Assembly (NCBI GenBank): GCA_964585385.1
Contig: CAZPDP010000002.1
Span: 62,001 to 126,000 of the forward strand
DNA: 64,000 nucleotides
Direction of reading: 5' to 3'
DNA from: JAGXLC01 sp964585385
GTDB taxonomy: Bacteria > Bacteroidota > Bacteroidia > Bacteroidales > UBA12077
Shown here: piece after piece, positions 36,499 to 45,897 of the stretch
Numbering within the stretch: the first letter of the stretch is position 1
How the letters are laid out: the number at the start of each line of letters is the position of its first letter
Notes under the pieces: model-generated
Databases searched by the model: none
Told to the model about the DNA's origin: nothing
The model's input: only the letters and a program-made list of their open reading frames with translations
Program-made: the position numbers and the translations under genes

Positions 36499-37594
36499 TT
36501 ATTTTTGATTGGTTAAGTATTCTAGTTTAGCTACAGCAATATTCTGGTCTGCTTTTGCTTTTTCAAGTTTTAACTCGTATTCCAGAACCATCAGCCGGGT
36601 TTTTAACAATTCGTAAAAGTTTTGCCCGTCTGAAGAATAGCTTGTTTTCAATAAGCTGTAGATACGCTCCGTCTCGTTGGTTTGTTCTGTGTACAGATCA
36701 ACCTTTCGTATGGCATCTACATATTGTTCTTCTGCCTGTTTGTACTGCGAAGACAGCATATTGACTTTGTTTTGCCTGGTGGATTGTACTGCTTTGAGCT
36801 GAAATTCCTTTTCTTTTTTCATGGCATCGTACTTCTTTCTGTTTAATGGGATACTGATACCTACCATTGGCATAATCACATCCTGCCCGTTGTTATCTAC
36901 CTGCATGTCTGTCCTTTCTCCTATTACAGCATAATCAAGCGCCAGGGAGATGTTTGGGTATCCTTTCTTTTTAGCTACTTCATACTCGTGTTTCAAAGAG
37001 TTTTCCCTTTGTTCCAGAGCCGTCACTTCCGGGTTATTCTGTATGGAATCCCTGTAAGAAACAAGATCGAATGTATCCAGTTCGACCTCAGAGGGAGTTT
37101 CAACAGCTGCCATTTGGTCCTTATTCAGCAATAAATTGAATGCTGTTTTTACCGTTGAAAGTTTTTCCTGCAGATCATCCAGCTTGTTTTCCTGCTCCCT
37201 GATGTTTACATCCAGTCTCAGCAGGTCTGTCATTTGAGTTTTCCCGGTTTCATAGTTCCGTTCGGTGATCTGCTTCAGGGAATTCAGCACATCCAGGTTT
37301 TCTTTTGTAATACGGATGGCCTCCTGCACNNNNNNNNNNNNNNNNNNNNNNNNNNNNNNNNNNNNNNNNNNNNNNNNNNNNNNNNNNNNNNNNNNNNNNN
37401 NNNNNNNNNNNNNNNNNNNNNNNNNNNNNTACTTTTTCCAGGGCAGCATAATATTCATGATAAGCTGCCTGAAGTTCAGGATTGTTTTCCCCTGCTTCCT
37501 TCAGGTAGGCATTCAGGGCGTCATTTTGCGCTGTTGTATCCAGTGCTAAAATTCCGAAGAGTGCCACGATGATTAAATTATATATCGTTTTCAT
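36499..37594 (-). CDS. cusC: TolC-family outer-membrane efflux channel (interrupted by gap)
   Basis: The outer-membrane channel of the RND system. The N-terminal piece (37594 down to about 37430) has a signal peptide and DALNAYLKEAGENNPELQAA, the usual TolC opening. The C-terminal piece has the long helices and KKKGYPNISLALDY typical of the family. A 100-N gap separates them and the two pieces are in different frames across it, as expected for a placeholder; continuity requires the real missing length to be a multiple of three. It lies 5 bases after cusA and 7 before cusB. Confidence 0.88.
37330..37429. other. Assembly gap (100 N)
   Basis: Exactly 100 N inside the TolC-family gene; a scaffolding placeholder, not biological sequence. 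Confidence 0.98.
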
Positions 37595-37599
37595 AGTGA

Positions 37600-40500
37600 T
37601 TAAGCATTTTTAAGTTTTTGTTCTTTCCACTGGGCATATAGGATAGGCACAACAAACAGTGTTATCACTTGTATAGCCATACCTCCAAAGGTTGGTATAG
37701 CCATGGGGATCATCACATCTGATCCTCTGCCTGAGGAGGATAGTATAGGAAGCAATGCCAGCAATGTTGTCGCAGTTGTCATCAGTGTCGGACGTATCCT
37801 TCTCTTTCCTGCTTCTACTACAGATTTCCTGATGTTCTGAATGTCTTCGGGCTTATTTCTGTCAAAGGTTTGCTTCAGGTAGGCTGCCATAACCACTCCA
37901 TTGTCCGTGGCGATTCCGAACAGGGCAATGAATCCCACCCAAACCGCAATACTCAGGTTAACGGTTTTAATCTGGAAGAGATCCCGCATGTTGGTGCCAA
38001 GAAAGTTGAAGTCCAGGAACCAACCCTGACCATACAACCAGATCATGATAAATCCACCGGCAAAGGCTATCGCAATACCTGAAAAGACCATCAGCGTTGT
38101 TGGGGCAGAGTGGAATTGCAGGTAGAGGATCAGGAAGATAATCAACATAACCAGCGGGACCACAAATGATAACCGCTTTTCCGCCCTGACCTGGTTTTCA
38201 TAGTTGCCGGTGAATGTATAACTTACTCCTTCAGGGACTTTCAACTCCCCGCTTTCTGTTTTTTCTTTCAAGTACTGCTGGGCATCATTGACAACGTCCA
38301 CTTCCGCATGTCCTTCTTTTCTGTCAAAGATCACGTAGCTGACCAGGAATGTGTTTTCACTTTTGATCGCCTGGGGTCCCTTTTTATATTTTATTTCCAC
38401 AACCTCTGTTAATGGTATTTGTGCCCCCTGGTTTGTTGGGATCAGGATTTTTTCCAGGGCTTCAGGATTGTCTCTTAACTCCCTGGGGTATCTTACCCGT
38501 ACGGGGTATCTTTCACGTCCTTCTACAGTGGTTGTCAACTTCATGCCCCCTATGGCCACTTCAATGTACTGTTGTACCTGCTTCACGGATAACCCGTAAC
38601 GGGCCATTTTTTGCCTGTTCAGATCGATTTCCATGTAAGGTTTTCCAACAACACGGTCGGCAAAGACTGATGATGCTTTAATACTTGGAACTTCCTGCAG
38701 GTATTCTTCCAGTTTGAGTCCAAATGATTCGATGGTTTCCAGGTCCGGTCCGGAAACTTTAATACCCATCGGCGCTCTCATGCCACTTTGTAACATTACC
38801 AGCCTGGTTTCAATGGGTTGCAATTTGGGCGCGGAGGTGACACCTGGATATTTGGCAACTTTCACTATCTCATCCCAGATGTCATCCGGCGTTTCGATGT
38901 GGTCTCTCCATTGCCTGAAATATTCCCCTCTTTTGTCAGGGATGAGGTCACCTGCTGAATCCCTGGCAAATTCCCCTTCATCGTTTACCTTAAAGCGGAT
39001 TCGATGGCCATCGGCATCGGTTTTGTATTCGGTTTTGTAATTGATGATATTTTCAAACATCGATAGCGGTGCCGGATCAAGCGCAGATTCTACACGTCCC
39101 GCTTTCCCTACAACTGATTTCACCTCTGGTATGGATGAAACGGCTTTATCCAGATGCTGTACGATCTTTTTGTTCTCTTCAATTCCTGAGTGCGGCATGG
39201 ATGTCGGCATGAGAAGGAAAGAGCCTTCATCCAGTGCCGGCATAAATTCTTTGCCGATGCCCGGGAACTGGTGATTTAGCGTACTCCAGACTGTGGTTGT
39301 ACGAATGTTGACCCCGGCAGTATCAAAACCTTTGGCAATGAAGCCAAAAACGGTGTTGAAGCCAAGCCATATTACAATGCCTAACACAAAAATAAATCCC
39401 GGAACGACAAGAAATGTTCGTTTATTTCTTAAGCTCCAGTGCAGTATTTTGGAATAGTGTCTTATAACCAATGAGAAAAATCCGAGCAATACAGCAATTA
39501 TCAGGAATACAAAGAAGAGGTTTGTGAAGAGGGTTTTGTCCGGACCTAACGGCAGCCATTCCCTGGCAAGAATAAAAGCTACTGTTAATACGGCCAGTGC
39601 GTTGTTTGCCCATATGGTGTATTTCTTCTCCGATTCACTCAGATAAGTAGATGCCAGGTTAATTGCTCCGAACAAGGCAATGATTGTCCCTGCCCATGGT
39701 ATGTATTGTATGGCAATGTAGATGCCACCAAGAAGGATAACCCCATGAATCATTCGCCTGATCTTTTTCGCATGAACTTTCACTGAAAAGAACAGATAGG
39801 CCAGGGTGGGAATGATTATAATGGATACCAATATGGCTGCTATTAGAGCGAATGTTTTGGTATAGGCAAGCGGGATGAACAATTTTCCTTCAGCGCCTTC
39901 CATGGTGAATACAGGGATAAAGCTGATAATTGTAGTGAGCACGGCTGTAACAACGGCAGAAGCCACCTCTGTTGTACCCTCGTATACCACCTTGAGTTTT
40001 GAGTCGTCCGGCGAAGCCCGGTCTATGTGCCTGATGATGTTCTCCACCAGGATAATGGCCATATCCACCATGGTACCAATCGCAATGGCAATACCTGAAA
40101 GAGCGACTATGTTAGCCGTTACATCCATGTATTTCATCGCGATAAATGTCATAAGCACTGCGATGGGTAACACCCCGGAAATCAGTACGGATGCCCTCAG
40201 GTTTAAAACCAGGATTAGTACCACTATAATGGTAATCAGGATTTCAAGGGTTAACGCTTCTTCCAGTGTTCCGATGGTTTCCTGTATCAGCTCTGTACGA
40301 TCATAGAACGGTACAATTTCTACTTTGGATTCCGTTCCATCATCAAGGGTCCTGGACGGCAGTCCTTCCTCTAATTCGACTATTTTATCTTTAACATTGT
40401 CGATGACATGACGGGGGTTTGCTCCTTCACGGGCTACCACCACCCCACCAACAACTTCCGCACCGCCTTTATCGAGCAGTCCTCTCCTGGGAGCCGGGCC

Positions 40501-41352
40501 GTAACTAATGTGGGCTACATCTTTTAACCGAACCGGTGTGTGATCATATGATTTAACCACCGTATTTTCCAAATCCTCCAGGTTTTCAATATAACCTAAA
40601 CCCCTGACCAGGTATTCCGCCCGGTTGATCTCAATTGTTCGAGCTCCGACATCGAGGTTTGAATTTTTTACACTTTTCATGACATCCATGAGCGTCACAT
40701 CATAGGATTTCATGGCAGACGGCTTGACATCAATCTGGTATTCCTTTACATACCCTCCGATTGAAGCTACTTCGGAAACGCCTTTAGCTGAAGAAAGAGC
40801 ATACTTCACATAGTAGTCCTGAATAGAGCGTAATTCATCCAGTTCCCATTTACCCGTGGGGTTTCCCTGCTTGTCTCTTCCTTCCAGTGTGTACCAGAAT
40901 ATCTGGCCCAGCGCCGTTGCATCGGGTCCCAAAGTGGGCTGTACCCCTTCCGGCAGGAGGTCCTGGGGCAGCGAGTTAAGTTTTTCTAATATCCGGCTGC
41001 GGCTCCAGTAGAATTCTACGTCCTCCTCAAAAATGACATAGATGCTGGAAAATCCGAACATAGATGAACTGCGGATTGTTTTAACCCCGGGAATGCCGAG
41101 CAGGGAAGTGGTCAGCGGATAGGTGATTTGGTCTTCTATATCCTGCGGCGACCGGCCCATCCATTTGGTAAAAACAATCTGCTGGTTTTCCCCCAAATTG
41201 GGAATGGCATCGACAGGCACCGGATCATTGGGAAGCACGTTGTTCTTCCATTCAAACGGAGAAACCATAATCCCCCATGCGACCAGTAGTACCAGCAGAA
41301 TGATTGTAATCAGTCTGTTTTCGAGAAAATATTTAATGATTCTGTTAAGCAT
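37600..41352 (-). CDS. cusA: Heavy-metal RND efflux pump, CusA-like
   Basis: The proton-driven inner-membrane pump of a Cus/Czc-type exporter. Typical marks are VDAIPNLGENQQIVFTKW, the helix-4 acidic residues D430 and E437 (GTMVDMAIILVEN), and GRVESALDPAPLSMFE. M853, with M858 and M862, lies in the LQSGMRAPMGIKVSG segment where CusA has a copper-binding Met. At 1250 residues it is about 200 longer than E. coli CusA; much of the excess lies at about 523-640, which holds four extra hydrophobic helices between the usual TM6 and TM7. It is in one operon with cusC and cusB. Confidence 0.93.
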   Translation of the reverse strand: MLNRIIKYFLENRLITIILLVLLVAWGIMVSPFEWKNNVLPNDPVPVDAIPNLGENQQIVFTKWMGRSPQDIEDQITYPLTTSLLGIPGVKTIRSSSMFGFSSIYVIFEEDVEFYWSRSRILEKLNSLPQDLLPEGVQPTLGPDATALGQIFWYTLEGRDKQGNPTGKWELDELRSIQDYYVKYALSSAKGVSEVASIGGYVKEYQIDVKPSAMKSYDVTLMDVMKSVKNSNLDVGARTIEINRAEYLVRGLGYIENLEDLENTVVKSYDHTPVRLKDVAHISYGPAPRRGLLDKGGAEVVGGVVVAREGANPRHVIDNVKDKIVELEEGLPSRTLDDGTESKVEIVPFYDRTELIQETIGTLEEALTLEILITIIVVLILVLNLRASVLISGVLPIAVLMTFIAMKYMDVTANIVALSGIAIAIGTMVDMAIILVENIIRHIDRASPDDSKLKVVYEGTTEVASAVVTAVLTTIISFIPVFTMEGAEGKLFIPLAYTKTFALIAAILVSIIIIPTLAYLFFSVKVHAKKIRRMIHGVILLGGIYIAIQYIPWAGTIIALFGAINLASTYLSESEKKYTIWANNALAVLTVAFILAREWLPLGPDKTLFTNLFFVFLIIAVLLGFFSLVIRHYSKILHWSLRNKRTFLVVPGFIFVLGIVIWLGFNTVFGFIAKGFDTAGVNIRTTTVWSTLNHQFPGIGKEFMPALDEGSFLLMPTSMPHSGIEENKKIVQHLDKAVSSIPEVKSVVGKAGRVESALDPAPLSMFENIINYKTEYKTDADGHRIRFKVNDEGEFARDSAGDLIPDKRGEYFRQWRDHIETPDDIWDEIVKVAKYPGVTSAPKLQPIETRLVMLQSGMRAPMGIKVSGPDLETIESFGLKLEEYLQEVPSIKASSVFADRVVGKPYMEIDLNRQKMARYGLSVKQVQQYIEVAIGGMKLTTTVEGRERYPVRVRYPRELRDNPEALEKILIPTNQGAQIPLTEVVEIKYKKGPQAIKSENTFLVSYVIFDRKEGHAEVDVVNDAQQYLKEKTESGELKVPEGVSYTFTGNYENQVRAEKRLSFVVPLVMLIIFLILYLQFHSAPTTLMVFSGIAIAFAGGFIMIWLYGQGWFLDFNFLGTNMRDLFQIKTVNLSIAVWVGFIALFGIATDNGVVMAAYLKQTFDRNKPEDIQNIRKSVVEAGKRRIRPTLMTTATTLLALLPILSSSGRGSDVMIPMAIPTFGGMAIQVITLFVVPILYAQWKEQKLKNA

Positions 41353-41463
41353 TGCTTTTAGGTTTTAAATTTTAAAATCCCATAATTACAGGAATATTAA
41401 TGAGGTCTGAGCCGCTAAGCAGGTAAGACCTGAAACACATGTAGTTAGTAAAAGCAATGATTT

Positions 41464-41841
41464 TCAGAGAATAAAAACCTGAAGGAATTCCTTACTCGGG
41501 ATTTTGGGTTTAAGCCATTTCAATTCAGGAAAAAGATTAAAATCTTTCTCATATGAAATTTGAAAAAGTTCGTTGATGTATGCGGTATGAAAAATTGTAT
41601 TGAATTGCACCTGAATTGTAACAGAGGCTGAAGTTCGGAAATAATCTTTTACTTTGTAAACAGCCGAGACATCATGGCAGCTATCCATAGAGCTATCCTC
41701 GCTATCACAGCAGGATTCTGCATCATTGTAAATAGCTACTGAATAGAGTTCACCATCTGAATAGTGCTTGCTCACTACAAGTCCGGTTGTAGTGCAAAGC
41801 ACCAGCAGAGCAAGTAAAATATTTCCGGCTTTTTTTATCAT
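41464..41841 (-). CDS. Cys/His-containing small secreted protein before cusA
   Basis: A 125-residue protein with an N-terminal hydrophobic signal (about 6-24), then KHYSDGELYSVAIY, an adjacent Cys pair in ESCCDSED, and DSCHD. It resembles small Bacteroidota proteins with an HYC...CC pattern found beside metal efflux genes, although the first Cys is Ser here. Clustered Cys, His and Asp suggest metal binding. It stands 111 bases upstream of cusA on the same strand. A periplasmic metal-handling role is an inference. Confidence 0.6.
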   Translation of the reverse strand: MIKKAGNILLALLVLCTTTGLVVSKHYSDGELYSVAIYNDAESCCDSEDSSMDSCHDVSAVYKVKDYFRTSASVTIQVQFNTIFHTAYINELFQISYEKDFNLFPELKWLKPKIPSKEFLQVFIL

Positions 41842-41990
41842 TTTTAATGGTATAAAAATTTTAGATAGTAACGCATAAGGAGGGGAGAAAGATTTTTAAA
41901 ATTTTGAAAAGGTTTTGTAAAATTTGGGTGGAAGAGAGCTGATAAAAAGCCAGTTGGTAGTGTTGTTGTACAGAAGCCCAGGAACTCATT

Positions 41991-42048
41991 GGAACACCGG
42001 CTTCAGCCGGTAATTCCAGTTCCGATAACAAAAGAAAAGGGGTGTTCC
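41991..42048. promoter_or_regulatory. Overlapping, mutually exclusive hairpins
   Basis: GGAACACC (41991-41998) can pair with GGTGTTCC (42041-42048), while ACCGGC (41996-42001) can pair with GCCGGT (42006-42011). The two stems share bases 41996-41998, so only one can form in full. The region lies in the leader of the minus-strand efflux cluster. Confidence 0.35.
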
Positions 42049-42087
42049 TGTTCACCAACAACCGCAGATTATATTACAAGACCATTG

Positions 42088-42103
42088 TCATGCTTCGGCA
42101 TGA
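42088..42103. terminator. Weak hairpin after the AbgT gene
   Basis: TCATGC pairs with GCATGA around TTCG, 16 bases after the AbgT stop. No T tract follows on the minus strand, so termination is uncertain. Confidence 0.3.
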
Positions 42104-42118
42104 TTATTTATCGAATAT

Positions 42119-43666
42119 TTATGGTAAAAATATTGGTCCGTCAGGTCCCAGGGGTATTCCGAGTAACATCCATATTATCAATAGCGTTAACCAGGCGATA
42201 GTTAGCATGACAGAATAGGGTAACATTGATGATATAATGGTTCCTATGCCATATTTCTCGTCATATTTCTGAGCAAATGTAACAATCAGGGCAAAATAGC
42301 TCATCATGGGAGTAATCAGGTTGGTTACCGAGTCGCCAATTCTGAATGCCGCCTGTGTCAAGCCCGGATGATATGCAGGGTCTATAAGCATTAACATTGG
42401 AATAAAAACAGGTGCCATTATTGCCCATTTTGCTGAGGCACTTCCCATGAACATATTAATCAAAGCGGAAAGTAGAACAAAGGCTACAATTAGAGATATT
42501 CCAGTTAGCCCTATTGTTTGCAGTGTGTTGGCCCCTTTTATAGCCAGGATAATTCCCAGGTTGCTGTAATTGAAAAAATACACAAACTGGGCTGCAAAAA
42601 ACACCAAAACGATGTAACCACCCATTCCACCCATTGATTTTCCAAGGTATCTGGCTACATCTTTGTCGCTTTTTATTGTGCCAACTACAATACCATATAC
42701 GAGACCCGGTATAAAGAAAATAAGTAAAATACCAATAATAATTCCGTCGAAAAATGGGGAATGTAAAACTGAACCTGTTTCCGGGTCCCTGAAGACTCCG
42801 TTTTCAGGAATTATGGTAATTGCTAAAAGTATCAAAGTTGCAAGCACGGCCCAGCCGGCATATCGCAATCCCTTTTTCTCTATAGGGCTTAATTTGTCAA
42901 TAGGAAGTTTTTCGGCAGGTCCATCGTATTTCCCTAACCTTGGTTCAACAATTTTTTCAGTTACCCAGGTACCTACCCCAACTACCACAAAGCTTGAAAC
43001 AAACATGAAATAATAATTAACAGCCGGATTAACTGAAATATCCGGGATGATGATTTGTGCCGCTGATTCAGAAATTCCTGCCAGAATAGGGTCAATTGAA
43101 CCTATGAAGAGATTGGCAGCAAATCCGCCACTGACACCACAGAAGGCGGCCGCCAAACCAGCCATCGGATGTCTGCCCAGTGCATGAAATATCATTGCTC
43201 CTAATGGAATCAAAATAACATAGCCTGCTTCAGAGGCCAAATGAGAAAGAATACCTGCTAAAACAATCGCTGCTGTTATCATTTTTGGAGGTGCACTTAA
43301 AACCAGCGATCGTATCATAATGGTAAATAGACCGGAGCCTTCTGCAACTCCAATCCCAATCATTACTACAAGAACATAGCCCAGTGGGGGAAATTCCAGG
43401 AAATTCTCAATAAGGTTTGTGTACATCCACCTTATTCCATCTCCGCTCACCAAACTTTTTGCTTTCATAACCGATCCATCAACCGGATGAACTGCCTGTG
43501 CATCCATTACAGAACCGATCCACGAAATTATTACCACAATAAGGGCTAATAACGCAAAAAGTGTGGCCGGATGAGGTAATTTGTTGCCTATTACCTCTAC
43601 ATAATCCAATGCACGCTGAAATACTTTCCCGGCTACATTATTTATTTTCTGGAATAATTTCTTCAT
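42119..43666 (-). CDS. AbgT family transporter
   Basis: A 515-residue transporter of the AbgT family, which includes the E. coli p-aminobenzoyl-glutamate importer and several drug (sulfonamide) exporters. It shows about 11-13 helices, the N-terminal GNKLPHPATLFALLAL motif, the SHLASEAGYVILIPLGA region and SGGFAANLFIGSIDP. The C-terminal hairpin NMFMGSASAKWAIMAPVFIPM is also typical. It is divergent from the SLC13-type gene. The direction and substrate of transport cannot be read from sequence. Confidence 0.9.
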   Translation of the reverse strand: MKKLFQKINNVAGKVFQRALDYVEVIGNKLPHPATLFALLALIVVIISWIGSVMDAQAVHPVDGSVMKAKSLVSGDGIRWMYTNLIENFLEFPPLGYVLVVMIGIGVAEGSGLFTIMIRSLVLSAPPKMITAAIVLAGILSHLASEAGYVILIPLGAMIFHALGRHPMAGLAAAFCGVSGGFAANLFIGSIDPILAGISESAAQIIIPDISVNPAVNYYFMFVSSFVVVGVGTWVTEKIVEPRLGKYDGPAEKLPIDKLSPIEKKGLRYAGWAVLATLILLAITIIPENGVFRDPETGSVLHSPFFDGIIIGILLIFFIPGLVYGIVVGTIKSDKDVARYLGKSMGGMGGYIVLVFFAAQFVYFFNYSNLGIILAIKGANTLQTIGLTGISLIVAFVLLSALINMFMGSASAKWAIMAPVFIPMLMLIDPAYHPGLTQAAFRIGDSVTNLITPMMSYFALIVTFAQKYDEKYGIGTIISSMLPYSVMLTIAWLTLLIIWMLLGIPLGPDGPIFLP

Positions 43667-43800
43667 CTGGCTTATTTTAATATTGTTTTACCTTAATATC
43701 TGTTTTGAAAAAAGGTTTAAATATAAAAAAAACGCTAAATTTTAATTCCGGGAATATAACAAATTCATGAAATGCAAGGTTTTATGGTATCTTCCGAATG

Positions 43801-43818
43801 GATTTTTTATAAAAAATC
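43801..43818. repeat. Perfect 18-base palindrome
   Basis: GATTTTTTATAAAAAATC is identical to its reverse complement and lies about 135 bases from AbgT and 225 from the SLC13 start. It could be an operator or simply AT-rich spacer. Confidence 0.45.
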
Positions 43819-44012
43819 GCTCAATTTGGGTAGAATTAGTATTGTAAACTTTATTCTATAGTATTCTGAAGTCCCTTCTGTCAACTAAATAAATCAAAGA
43901 CCAGTCAATACATCCGGTATACGCCAGGGCTGGAGGTGTTCCGCAACAATTGTGTTTTTAACTATGTTGCTAATAATGGTACTTTCCCTGAACAACCTCA
44001 GACAAAATACAT

Positions 44013-44020
44013 TACCTTTG
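44013..44020 (+). promoter_or_regulatory. -7 box of the SLC13-type gene
   Basis: TACCTTTG matches TAnnTTTG, 22 bases before the ATG at 44043. The -33 element is not clear. Confidence 0.5.
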
Positions 44021-44042
44021 CGATAAAGAATTACGATACGAC

Positions 44043-45815
44043 ATGTTCGAACCCATATACACAGGCTCTATACTGGTTATTATGACCTTCCTGCTTATCC
44101 GTGAAGTAACAAAACCCTCTGTTATTCTTTTCGGGACCCTTTTACTTTTAATTCTGGGGAATGTTATTTCTGTGGATGAAGCTCTCAGGGGATTTTCCAA
44201 TCAGGGGATGCTGACAGTGGGTATTCTTTTTGTTGTGGCAGCGGCTATCCAGAGTTCCTCGCGGTTTGAAAATGCTGTTATGACCGTTCTGGGAAGACAA
44301 AACCACAAAAGCACAAGGTACCTTCGTTTGATGCTTCCCGTTTCAGGATTGTCTGCTTTTCTGAATAATACACCTGTTGTTGCCTCGCTTATTCCCATGG
44401 TAAACAACTGGGCTAAACGAAACAACCTGGCTTCATCTAAATTTTTAATTCCTTTATCCTATGCCGCTATTCTTGGAGGTCTGTGCACGCTGATTGGCAC
44501 GAGCACAAACCTGGTTATTCATGGCATGATGCTGGACCATGGGCTGGAAGGCTTTTCCTTTTTTGAAATTGGTAAAATCGGACTCCCCATTGCCCTCTTT
44601 GGCATTCTTTTTTTCAGTATTTGGGGGCCTAAGATGCTGCCTGAAAGGAAGGATGTGATCACCCAGTTTGAAGAAACCAGCCGCCAATTTGTAGTGGAGT
44701 TGAAGGTTGATAAAAACTATCCGAATATCGGCAAAACCATCGAGCAGGCTAATCTGAGGCATTTGCAGGGTTTATTTCTTTTCCAGATAATGCGCAACGG
44801 GGAAACCATTGCCCCGGTTACTCCTGATGAACAAATCAAAGCAGGCGACCGCCTTTTCTTTACCGGCATGCCCGAAACAATTTACGAGCTACAAAAAACA
44901 CCAGGCTTAAGTGTCATAAAGGACGTAGAGTTTGATCCCCGGAACATTGATTCCGACAAGTTAACTACTTTCGAGGTGGTTTTGTCCAACGTATCACCGG
45001 TGCTTGGTAAAACCGTACGCGACAGCAATTTCCGGTCCCGCTACAATGCTGTTATATTGGGTATTCACCGTGGAGGTACAAGGGTAAATAAAAAAATCGG
45101 AGACATTGAGCTTAAAGCTAATGATACCCTCTTTATCATGGCAAAGAAGGATTTTGCCAGGAAATGGTATCATTCCAAAGATTTTTCCCTGGTCACTTCC
45201 AGCTTCCATACCTATTCCAAGCCTGAAAAGAAAGGAAACCTGGCACTGGCATTGCTTGTATTGATGGTTCTGGCTGCTGCACTAAAACTAACTCCTATGC
45301 TTATTGCCGCTGCTGTTGCAGCCATAATTATGATGCTTACCAACATCATCAGCTTCAGCGATGCCAAGAACTCGGTGGATTACGATGTGCTTATCATTAT
45401 TGCATCGGCTCTGGGAATAGGAAAAGCCCTTATGAATTCAGGTTTGTCAGACCTTATAGCCAACGGAATCATATTAGCTACACAAAGTTTCGGTGTCGTG
45501 GGTATCGTTGCAGGCCTGTTTATAGTGACAAACCTGTATACTGAGTTTATTACCAACAATGCCGGAGCAGCTATTATGTTCCCTATAGCTTTTTCGGTAA
45601 GTAAAAGCCTGGGAGTTGATCCTATGCCTTTTATGCTTATCATTGCCATTGGCGCATCGGCCAGCTTTTCAACACCAATAGGCTACCAAACTAACCTTTT
45701 GGTATATAATGTGGGCGGTTATAAATTTGCTGACTTTTTCAGATCGGGTATTATTATGAACCTGGCGGCTGGTTTGATCGGTACTGTTATGGTTTACCTG
45801 TTGTATTTTCATTGA
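44043..45815 (+). CDS. SLC13/DASS-type permease with TrkA-C domains
   Basis: A 590-residue anion-permease-like transporter. The first five or six helices include SAFLNNTPVVASLIPMV and LCTLIGTSTNLVIHG, the SNT-like substrate/sodium motif. Two TrkA-C (RCK-C) ligand-sensing domains occupy about residues 215-390 (GDRLFFTGMPETI and NDTLFIMAKKDFA). A second membrane half follows with TEFITNNAGAAIMFPIAF and SFSTPIGYQTNLLVY. Relatives carry sulfate, dicarboxylates or similar anions, with sodium. The substrate here is not known. Confidence 0.88.
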   Translation: MFEPIYTGSILVIMTFLLIREVTKPSVILFGTLLLLILGNVISVDEALRGFSNQGMLTVGILFVVAAAIQSSSRFENAVMTVLGRQNHKSTRYLRLMLPVSGLSAFLNNTPVVASLIPMVNNWAKRNNLASSKFLIPLSYAAILGGLCTLIGTSTNLVIHGMMLDHGLEGFSFFEIGKIGLPIALFGILFFSIWGPKMLPERKDVITQFEETSRQFVVELKVDKNYPNIGKTIEQANLRHLQGLFLFQIMRNGETIAPVTPDEQIKAGDRLFFTGMPETIYELQKTPGLSVIKDVEFDPRNIDSDKLTTFEVVLSNVSPVLGKTVRDSNFRSRYNAVILGIHRGGTRVNKKIGDIELKANDTLFIMAKKDFARKWYHSKDFSLVTSSFHTYSKPEKKGNLALALLVLMVLAAALKLTPMLIAAAVAAIIMMLTNIISFSDAKNSVDYDVLIIIASALGIGKALMNSGLSDLIANGIILATQSFGVVGIVAGLFIVTNLYTEFITNNAGAAIMFPIAFSVSKSLGVDPMPFMLIIAIGASASFSTPIGYQTNLLVYNVGGYKFADFFRSGIIMNLAAGLIGTVMVYLLYFH

Positions 45816-45897
45816 TACAGGATGAACCGATTTTTATAATTTTCATAAAATAAAATAAATCCTTAAATTCGAATTATTATAACTGAGCGGAATTCTA

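Larger units (their letters stand above)
43667..44042. other. 376-base divergent intergenic region
   Basis: This region separates the AbgT and SLC13 genes. It holds a perfect 18-base AT-rich palindrome (43801-43818) and a TACCTTTG -7 box (44013-44020) for the rightward gene. No ORF, RNA gene or repeat is otherwise visible, and no TAnnTTTG box is evident for AbgT. Confidence 0.6.

Noticed and set aside
36499..37594. Apparent frameshift in the TolC-family gene
   Set aside because: The frame change coincides exactly with the 100-N placeholder, whose true length is unknown; there is no evidence of a real mutation.
39875..40306. 143-residue plus-strand ORF
   Set aside because: It is a low-complexity Ser/Thr/Met-rich antisense shadow of the cusA membrane region.
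41861..42061. 66-residue minus-strand ORF upstream of the small Cys/His protein
   Set aside because: It has no signal peptide, domain or recognisable composition, and it overlaps the hairpin region; it reads as a chance frame.
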